Origin: Struthidea cinerea
Lineage: Eukaryota > Chordata > Aves > Passeriformes > Corcoracidae
Assembly (NCBI GenBank): GCA_013397865.1
Contig: VZTI01003257.1
Location: 124,001-188,000, forward strand
Reading direction: 5' to 3'
Length of the DNA stretch: 64,000 nt
A program made the translations under genes and the position numbers. Positions 59,901 to 64,000 of the stretch are shown piece after piece. The notes beneath the pieces are model-generated. The model had not been told where the DNA came from and ran no database searches. It saw only the letters and a list, made by a program, of their open reading frames with translations. Positions within the stretch are counted from its first letter, which is position 1. Each line of letters starts with the position of its first letter.

Positions 59901-61301
59901 TTTAATCTGTGCATTTGTTGTCCGTCTTCAAATGAAAGGGAGACTACTCACCAGTCTGCTGTGTCCCTGGGCTGGGTAAGGTTCTCCTGGCAGGAACTGT
60001 GCCATGGTAACAAGCTTCTAGACCATCTTAGAGGAGCCCCATGGATCTTTCCATACCAGAAATGCAGTGAATGATTCCAAATCCAGTACAAAAAAGTAGA
60101 AGGAACTCTGTTTTGGAGAAGGCTGACATGTCCTTGTTCGTGTGGTCAGAGGACCTGTGTTTAAGCTGTAAATCTGACCCCTTCAGCTGCAGACTTAGCC
60201 TGTGCATCATCAGGTACAGTAGATGTGAATCTGGGATTTTAAATACTGAATCACCTTCTTGAAAAGGTGTCTGTCTTTTCCAGGTGGGCTGATATGTCCA
60301 AGAAATCCTGCTCAGCACAGAACTATTTTCAAATGGAAAGAGAATAGTAGAATCATTGAGGCTGGAAAAGACCTTTAAGATCATCAAGTGCCGCTGTTAA
60401 CTCAGCACCGCCAAGTTCACCACTAAACCATGTCCCTCAGTGCCACATCTACAGGTCTTTTAAATACCTCCAGGGGTGGTGAATCCACCACTGCCCTGGA
60501 CAGCCCGCTCCAATGCTTGACATGAGTGATGTCTTGATGAAGAAATTATGTCTAGGAAAATGTCTTGTCTTGCACACAGTGATGGGGGCTGTATTATGAA
60601 TGAAAATAAATAGTGGGAAAAAACACCTTCCTTTCAAGTTTTATTGTATCTTAGGTAAGGAGGAATTGCTGCCATTCCATCCTCCTGACTTTCTGTTTAT
60701 GTACTAGCTTCACACTTCTGCTTTTCCTTTCCAGGAGCGGAGACTGGCTACTGTCCGTGAACTAGCTCGGCTTTTAAGACCTGGTGGAACAGCACTCATT
60801 TATGTCTGGGCAATGGAACAAGAATACAAAAACCAGAAGTCTAAATACCTTAAGGAAAAGAATGGTAGTAACAAAGAGAAGGAAATGAATACAGGCACAG
60901 CCCAGAGGCCACTTAGTGACCCAGGGCCTGATAACAGCAGCCAAGACTCAGCATGGTCTGACCAACTCCTCAGTGGCTTGAAAGATGAAAGCTGTGGTGC
61001 CAAGCCAGTAGCAGACTTCAGACTGCCTATTCACACTAACAGAACCTCCTTTCACTCTCAAGATTTGCTGGTTCCCTGGCACCTGAAAGGTGGTACTAAA
61101 AAGAAAGACGAAAGTGTTGATACAGTGTTGGTTCCAGGTGGCTCCAAAGAATCACAAGAACTCAGCCCTGTTTTCCACCGCTATTACCATGTGTTCTGTG
61201 AAGGAGAACTGGAAGCAGCGTGCAGATCCCTGGATTGTGTGAGGGTTCAAAAGAGTTACTATGATCAGGGAAACTGGTGTGTGATTCTAGAAAAGTTGTA
61301 G
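20845..61301 (+). CDS. ALKBH8: ALKBH8, complete coding span (11 coding exons)
   Basis: tRNA wobble-uridine enzyme. With TRMT112 as the known partner, its C-terminal methyltransferase converts cm5U to mcm5U; the AlkB domain then hydroxylates mcm5U to (S)-mchm5U in tRNA-Gly(UCC). The product supports selenocysteine tRNA decoding. Joined exons give 673 aa (human about 664). Visible parts: RRM about residues 45-125 ([15 protein letters not shown]); Fe(II)/2OG dioxygenase about 130-345 with iron ligands H240, D242, H294 and 2OG arginines R331, R337; a zinc-type cysteine cluster C344, C346, C352; SAM-binding DIGCGNG at 418-424 and GCDRS about 437-441; C-terminal motif [13 protein letters not shown]. 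All splice sites are GT/AG and phases agree. The start has A at -3 and G at +4, and its position relative to the KKK-LRKQ motif matches human. Intact; no frameshift. Confidence 0.97.
20977..22845 (+). other. ALKBH8: ALKBH8 intron 2
   Basis: 1.9 kb with a long T-rich polypyrimidine tract before the acceptor ATTAG. No gene or clear transposon was recognised. Confidence 0.7.
22846..23086 (+). CDS. ALKBH8: ALKBH8 exon 3: RRM domain (residues 45-125)
   Basis: Encodes nearly the whole RNA-recognition motif, with RNP2-like LVIANAG near its start and RNP1-like PYSFMKYR at 82-89. It ends in INFVEK with donor AAAAAG|GTACAG in phase 1. The domain helps bind the tRNA substrate. One exon covering the domain matches a modular origin. 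Confidence 0.96.
23087..24139 (+). other. ALKBH8: ALKBH8 intron 3
   Basis: About 1 kb and AT-rich. No repeat or gene recognised. Confidence 0.7.
24140..24271 (+). CDS. ALKBH8: ALKBH8 exon 4: RRM-AlkB linker and start of AlkB
   Basis: Acceptor ACCTCAG. After the split Val125 codon it reads SLQNAVPT, then [17 protein letters not shown], the conserved entry to the dioxygenase fold. Donor CAAAATG|GTGGGC, phase 1. Both ends are phase 1, so skipping it would keep the frame. Confidence 0.94.
24272..25121 (+). other. ALKBH8: ALKBH8 intron 4
   Basis: About 850 bp. Contains a small perfect inverted repeat (9-bp arms GTCTTGTGC at 24520-24528 and its complement at 24532-24540, 3-nt loop). Nothing else recognised. 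Confidence 0.7.
24520..24540. repeat. 9-bp perfect hairpin, 3-nt loop
   Basis: GTCTTGTGC and its exact complement are separated by CAA. Short enough to arise by chance in a large intron. Confidence 0.6.
25122..25217 (+). CDS. ALKBH8: ALKBH8 exon 5: AlkB domain (residues 169-201)
   Basis: Acceptor TTTACAG; reads [16 protein letters not shown] then [12 protein letters not shown], closely matching the substrate-loop region of vertebrate ALKBH8. Donor GGAG|GTGAGA, phase 1 at both ends. Confidence 0.96.
25218..26560 (+). other. ALKBH8: ALKBH8 intron 5
   Basis: 1.3 kb, AT-rich. No gene or transposon recognised. Confidence 0.7.
26561..26665 (+). CDS. ALKBH8: ALKBH8 exon 6: AlkB domain (residues 201-236)
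   Basis: Acceptor TAACTAG. Encodes [19 protein letters not shown], then [15 protein letters not shown], the conserved strand leading to the first iron ligand. Donor ACAAG|GTAAGT, phase 1 at both ends. Confidence 0.96.
26712..27260 (+). mobile_element. Solo LTR of an endogenous retrovirus, sense orientation
   Basis: Starts TGTGGTTTAACCCTGCTAGG and ends CTAGCCAAACCAGTACA, giving the TG...CA termini and the start typical of an avian ERVL-like LTR family. A second copy of the same family is at about 49890-50286. No internal retroviral genes are present, and no target duplication is visible. A tandem GTCAGTTGGG repeat occurs three times near 27016-27040. Confidence 0.78.
29601..29627 (+). repeat. 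(TTG)n/(TTA)n microsatellite
   Basis: TTG units followed by TTA units, 35-60 bp upstream of the exon 7 acceptor region. Confidence 0.75.
29664..29734 (+). CDS. ALKBH8: ALKBH8 exon 7: HxD iron-binding exon (residues 236-259)
   Basis: Only 71 nt. Reads [16 protein letters not shown] then SLSLGAE. H240 and D242 are the first two iron ligands of the AlkB facial triad. Human has IPAHID, so the bird differs at two non-ligand positions. Acceptor AAACAG, donor GCTGAG|GTACAC, phase 0 at the 3' end. Confidence 0.96.
31144..32218 (-). mobile_element. CR1 LINE fragment with reverse-transcriptase remnants
   Basis: On the minus strand, degraded CR1 RT phrases appear in order: [20 protein letters not shown], then [25 protein letters not shown], and later [18 protein letters not shown] near the 3' end. 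The frame is broken by many mutations, so this is an older copy than the one near 15 kb. Length about 1.07 kb. Confidence 0.9.
31482..31519. repeat. Perfect 16-bp inverted repeat inside CR1
   Basis: TAATGTGTATAAATAA at 31482-31497 pairs exactly with 31504-31519 around the 6-nt loop TATCAG. A near-direct repeat (TCAGTTATTTATA) also occurs on the left and inside, suggesting a local copying event within the old CR1 sequence. Confidence 0.85.
37095..37638 (+). mobile_element. CR1 LINE 3' fragment, sense
   Basis: Contains CR1 marks: CTCATGAGACCCCTCCTGGA, AGAGGAGGATCATGAA, GTTCAACCTAAGGAAGAG, GGTGGTGAGGCTCTGGAA, and a tail ending CATTCTATGATTCTATGA. The coding part is interrupted. A partial copy of its CACCCTCTGCTCT motif lies just upstream near 37047. 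Confidence 0.93.
39136..39332 (+). repeat. Almost pure G/T tract (about 197 nt)
   Basis: The plus strand here is nearly all T and G, with GGTTGGTTGG and GGTTGGG blocks between T-runs; C and A are very rare. It lies in intron 7, so the pre-mRNA would carry a long GU polymer. It shows no clear single repeat unit. Confidence 0.9.
41590..41606 (+). repeat. (GA)n microsatellite
   Basis: About eight GA units following GGGG, in ALKBH8 intron 7. Confidence 0.7.
47109..47215 (+). CDS. ALKBH8: ALKBH8 exon 8: third iron ligand (residues 260-295)
   Basis: Acceptor TTTTTAG. Encodes [26 protein letters not shown]294 completes the H-D-H facial triad with H240 and D242. Donor CATGG|GTATGT leaves phase 2. 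Confidence 0.96.
49430..49640 (+). mobile_element. Probable LTR fragment with poly(A) signal, sense
   Basis: An AATAAATGGACTCTTGCGTAA motif block (AATAAA at 49571-49576) is followed by a GAGGGTCTTGTTCTCCTGCA-like segment. This is the arrangement of an R-U5 junction in avian endogenous retrovirus LTRs. Ends and target duplication could not be set, so limits are approximate. A different LTR follows about 250 bp later. Confidence 0.5.
49890..50286 (+). mobile_element. 5'-truncated LTR, same family as the 26.7 kb copy, sense
   Basis: Shares with 26712-27260 the order CAAGTGATGCA, CAGCC(C)A-rich block, TGGAATAT(T)CC(C)TTGG, CAGCTTCTTGTG or CGGCTTCTTGTG, and the terminus CCAGCCAAAACCAGGACA. The TGTGGTTTAACCC start is absent, so the 5' part is lost or diverged. 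No internal genes. Confidence 0.75.
50590..50744 (+). CDS. ALKBH8: ALKBH8 exon 9: end of AlkB, 2OG arginines, Zn cysteines (residues 295-347)
   Basis: Acceptor TATTTTAG. Reads [13 protein letters not shown], then [19 protein letters not shown] with R331 and R337 matching the 2-oxoglutarate-binding arginines, then C344-N-C346. There is one extra residue relative to human in the QASE loop. Donor TGCA|GTAAGT, phase 1; the split codon reads Ile rather than human Ser. Confidence 0.95.
50745..51561 (+). other. ALKBH8: ALKBH8 intron 9
   Basis: About 820 bp, AT-rich. No repeat or gene recognised. Confidence 0.7.
51562..51827 (+). CDS. ALKBH8: ALKBH8 exon 10: AlkB-methyltransferase junction and SAM motif I (residues 347-435)
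   Basis: Acceptor TATCTAG. Begins YPSVCDSQ with the last zinc-type cysteine C352, passes a variable linker, then [19 protein letters not shown] and the SAM-binding motif [12 protein letters not shown]. The AlkB-to-methyltransferase transition therefore lies within one exon. Donor TACATG|GTAAGT, phase 0. Confidence 0.97.
52559..52576 (+). repeat. 18-nt G-run with one C
   Basis: Eight Gs, a C, then nine Gs. Capable of four-stranded folding in DNA or pre-mRNA. Homopolymer length in an assembly is unreliable. Confidence 0.8.
56691..56706. promoter_or_regulatory. 16-bp palindrome with paired ATGCAT
   Basis: TATGCATATATGCATA reads the same on both strands and contains two ATGCAT half-sites, resembling POU-dimer sites but with wider spacing. 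A regulatory role is only a guess. Confidence 0.3.
58881..59030 (+). CDS. ALKBH8: ALKBH8 exon 11: methyltransferase core (residues 436-485)
   Basis: Acceptor ATTCTAG. Encodes [18 protein letters not shown], then [16 protein letters not shown] and [12 protein letters not shown], the class-I methyltransferase motifs II to IV with the acidic SAM ribose contact in GCD. Donor ACAGCA|GTAAGT. It is 150 nt with phase 0 at both ends. Confidence 0.97.
59196..59711 (-). mobile_element. Solo LTR (516 bp), antisense, with 6-bp target duplication
   Basis: Bounded by TG...CA and flanked by the perfect direct repeat CTGCTG at 59190-59195 and 59712-59717. On the minus strand it begins TGTGGAGGGCTGTGAGCC, has a TATA box (TATAAAAA, complement of 59511-59518) and a poly(A) signal AATAAA (complement of 59436-59441), in LTR order U3-R-U5. 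No internal genes remain, so it formed by recombination between two LTRs. A 6-bp duplication is usual for class II (ERVK/alpharetrovirus-like) elements. Confidence 0.88.
60347..60557 (-). mobile_element. CR1 3'-end fragment, antisense
   Basis: Begins AGTAGAATCATTGAGGCTGG, the complement of a CR1 tail, followed by AAAGACCTTTAAGATCATCA, and ends near TGATGAAGAAATTATGTCTA. About 210 bp remains. Confidence 0.9.
60735..61301 (+). CDS. ALKBH8: ALKBH8 exon 12: methyltransferase C-terminus and stop (residues 486-673)
   Basis: Acceptor CTTTCCAG. Reads [20 protein letters not shown], a charged low-conservation insert of about 100 residues, then [18 protein letters not shown], the conserved [13 protein letters not shown] and a terminal [14 protein letters not shown] before TAG at 61299. 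Length is similar to human. Confidence 0.98.
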   Translation, partial: ERRLATVRELARLLRPGGTALIYVWAMEQEYKNQKSKYLKEKNGSNKEKEMNTGTAQRPLSDPGPDNSSQDSAWSDQLLSGLKDESCGAKPVADFRLPIHTNRTSFHSQDLLVPWHLKGGTKKKDESVDTVLVPGGSKESQELSPVFHRYYHVFCEGELEAACRSLDCVRVQKSYYDQGNWCVILEKL

Positions 61302-61430
61302 CCTGTGGTGTTTACTATGTGTAGAGTTTTCTTTGTTTTTTACAGTGAAAGGTATTTTCTGAAAAATATTTTTAATGCAGGCTGCAGCTATTGCCTCTTT
61401 TAAAATAACAGAATAAAGATTGTGTATTGA
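61302..61430 (+). other. ALKBH8: ALKBH8 3' UTR
   Basis: A short AT-rich 3' UTR. The first canonical AATAAA lies 110 nt after the stop, with T/G-rich sequence downstream (TGTGTATTGAG, then CTGTGTGCATATG). A longer alternative end cannot be ruled out. Confidence 0.65.
61412..61417 (+). terminator. ALKBH8: Poly(A) signal AATAAA
   Basis: Canonical hexamer in AGAATAAAGATTG, positioned for cleavage about 61430-61440. Confidence 0.75.
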
Positions 61431-64000
61431 GTTAATAACAGTGGCTAGCACTGTGTGCATATGTTAACAAAATAATGGCCAAACTCAGCTACTTCGTCTG
61501 CAGAGTGTTTGCTTTACTTCTGTGAATTACAGTCAAGAGGATTGAGTGGGAAAATACTGCCCATGCAAATCACTAAGGCCAGTGTTGAGCTTTTAAAGAC
61601 AAAGGGTCTGGTTGTCCCTTCTCTTATACCATTTTATATTGATGTAGCTGCAGTGGTTTCCCTGCAGTCCACAACTAATTGGAATGGAGCACTGGCAGGA
61701 AAGGCAGAGCTGTTTGCTGTGTAAAATTGTGGATCAGGGACGAGGGAGTGAGTGGCATATGAAGCAGTTAAGCTGAAGAGTCAAACTGTTGCCTCAAGTT
61801 TGGTCCTGCCTGTTTTGGTGTCCATGAGGGGTGACAGATCTCTTTCAGTTTGGAATTTACTCTCTTGATTGTGGTAATAATGATTTCCTCGAAGAGAACT
61901 GGAAAATCAGTGGGGACGCCACAGACATTTTTCTCTTCCTTGGCTCTCAAATACCTACAATTCATGCTGTCTGTCCCCAGAGTTCTGTAGCTCTTCATTG
62001 TAGTGTAGTGTGAAAGCTCCTCTGAAGTGTGAGTTCCAGCCCAGCTGGAACAGCCAGATCAGCTCTGCTACCCACCTGCATTCCTATGAGTGCGCATCTC
62101 TGTGCCTGTAGCACCAGGACTCGTGGGATGGGGTGACCCTGAGATTCCGCGTGGGGGGAAAAAAGGGAAAAATATTAAAGTGAAGGCAATATTGGTGCAG
62201 GTTTTCTGCTGGGTAGTTTCAACCCCTAAATGTTGGCAGTGGAGCAAGTTCTATTTACTGCACTTCAGAAGAGCAAAGGACTGGAGCAGAGGGAACTGAT
62301 GCTGGGCTGGCTGACTCAGAGCAGCCCTTTTGGCTGTTGCCTACAAGGACTACGGCAATTTATTTATCTTGTGCTACCAAAGGAGCGAGCTACCTGCAAT
62401 GCATTTCTGGAACTAAAATAATGGGCTGACTTTTGTAGGATAAGTGGCTATTGGTGCCTCTGGAAACCAGTACTGCCAAGCTATGCCCCTCATTGCCTGT
62501 TACATTGATTTATCGTCCGTAGATGTAGCAAGATGCATGGTATTGGCAGGTCGTGCTTCTGTAAATAATGGCATTTAAACTGAGTGCCCATCCTAAATCA
62601 TGTGGGGACTTTGAGGACAGCTGTGTGCGCTTGGCCTACTCCTGCCTGCCTCCCATGTGCAGGTTAAAAGCTGCTGTGCTGGTAGCCTGCTCGCAGTCAC
62701 CGTTTCTCCTAGGCTCCCATCTTACAGTGGAGAAAATCCAAGGGGAACAACAGCAGTAAGGGAGGAGCTTACTGCCACCACAATTCACCTTTGCTTGCTG
62801 TCTGCTTCCAAAGAGCCCTTGGGAAAGAAGGTCTTGTTCCTCAGCTGCACGTGCTGTCCATGTAGCAGCAACCTTGTCCTAGCTGATTTCTTTCCTTTGG
62901 AAAACAAAGGAAGGATGTCTGTATCGATGAGCCCTCTTGGGCATGTTCAGGGGCTGATTGGCACACATTCAATGAATATCACATAGCTGGAAGCATGTCT
63001 TGCATCAAAGCCTGAGCTGGCTTCAGTACTGGGACACAGTGTTTGGGTGCAGGAACTCACCCCTTTCCCGGCTGGACTGTGGGACCAGAGCTAGCCTGGA
63101 CAGCTCCGGGGTGCAGTGCTACATGATGTCCGTTTCGCACTGGTGAGAAAGGGCAGGGACAGCCTCTGCTGGGTGTCTGTGCAGTGACTAACTCACTAAA
63201 TTGGGCTCCCTATTATTTCTGATTATGTGGATTGCATTCATGTAGAATAAAGCAGGAGGACACATCTCTGAAGCTCTGTGTCTGTAAGGCCCTGTGTTTG
63301 CTGGTGCCTGGACTTCTGCTGAGCGCACAGCAGCTGCTGTTGCGTTTGTACATTGCCTGTAGCTGCATTTTTCTCTAAGAATATACAGTGTTCTGGCAAG
63401 GAACAACTAATTCTTGAAAGTCCTTCTGAAGTGCTGCCATATCTTGACCTCGTGTGACAAATTAGGAATCAGGTCTGCAGTTGTGCTCAGTTACTCAATG
63501 TACCCTTGTTCTGACTGGGGATAGCTCAGAGGTGCTGCCTCCAAATTCACTGCTGGCTCTGACTGGACAGAGGGTTAAGCACTGTTCTAACCTGGGGCTC
63601 AAATGCATCAAAGTAGACAAAGCCTGAATAATTGAATATGGACTTTATGTAACACTGATCTATTTTTTGCAGGCCCTGTAGCTCCTGTAGAGCTTTCCTG
63701 CTTTCCCTCTGTTTCCCTGCAGAGGCAGCATTAGGCAATGTCTGGTGTCACATTCAGCATTTTCTTCCCTTCCAGGCTGGTTAACATCATTTATTGACTG
63801 CCACATGTATAAATAGGTCAGATTTCCTCTCACCAGGTCTTCAGTGAAGCACCTGGGATGTCTGAGAGACGAGTCAGATTTTGCTGTCAGCCTTTTGGAT
63901 GCCATCTCTCTTCCTGCAAGGTATTCCTTTTAGCTGAGTCACAGCAGCTTTTCCGATCCATTTCATGCTGGCTCAGAGCAGGAAGTATCACTCTCCCTGT
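61431..64000. other. Downstream intergenic region, no gene recognised
   Basis: Open frames here are short and not recognisable. From vertebrate synteny, CWF19L2 would be the next gene in the same direction, but none of its exons or a CpG island is visible before the window ends. Confidence 0.6.

Larger units (their letters stand above)
59031..60734 (+). other. ALKBH8: ALKBH8 intron 11
   Basis: 1.7 kb, heavily invaded: a 516-bp solo LTR starts 165 bp after exon 11, and a CR1 3' fragment ends about 180 bp before exon 12. Both are in antisense orientation to the gene. Confidence 0.7.

Noticed and set aside
61431..64000. First exons of CWF19L2
   Set aside because: Expected by synteny, but no matching codons, CpG island or splice-bounded frame was found.
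1..64000. CRISPR arrays, bacterial operons, tRNA or rRNA genes
   Set aside because: The window is vertebrate nuclear DNA; no repeat-spacer array, cloverleaf or rRNA segment was seen.

Overview
The window looks like a bird chromosome segment. It carries several CR1 LINE fragments, some ending in the ATTCTATG-type 3' terminus, and retroviral LTRs of avian type. Its introns are of moderate size, and I saw no mammalian SINE or L1 sequence. One gene dominates: a complete, intact ALKBH8 on the + strand, with 11 coding exons from 20845 to 61301 plus an inferred noncoding first exon at the CpG island near 15.85-15.95 kb. I joined the exons by hand using GT/AG sites, reading phase and agreement with the known vertebrate protein. 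They give a 2022-nt frame of 673 residues plus stop, with no break. The product is the RRM - AlkB dioxygenase - methyltransferase enzyme that makes and hydroxylates mcm5U at the tRNA wobble position.

Layout. 1-4959: AT-rich, no exon recognised; from vertebrate synteny probably intron 1 of a leftward gene. 4960-5830: CpG island with a strong minus-strand splice donor at 5405-5400; inferred promoter and first exon of ELMOD1, which is divergent from ALKBH8 in human. It contains a 5-N gap between two near-identical 57-bp copies. 5831-15063: intergenic, no gene seen. 15064-15800: CR1 on the minus strand directly abutting the ALKBH8 island (about 15830-16160). 15947-60734: ALKBH8 introns, holding further CR1 copies, two same-family LTRs in sense orientation, a probable third LTR fragment, a solo LTR with a perfect 6-bp target duplication, a long GT-only tract and several perfect hairpins. 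61302-61430: 3'UTR with AATAAA. 61431-64000: no gene seen; CWF19L2, the neighbour expected from synteny, is not recognisable here.

I found no previously undescribed multi-gene system. The points most worth a second look are the two out-of-frame upstream ATGs in the candidate leader, the open antisense frame running from the promoter island into the CR1, the gap-flanking duplication, the perfect hairpins in three places, and the cluster of LTR material in the ALKBH8 introns.
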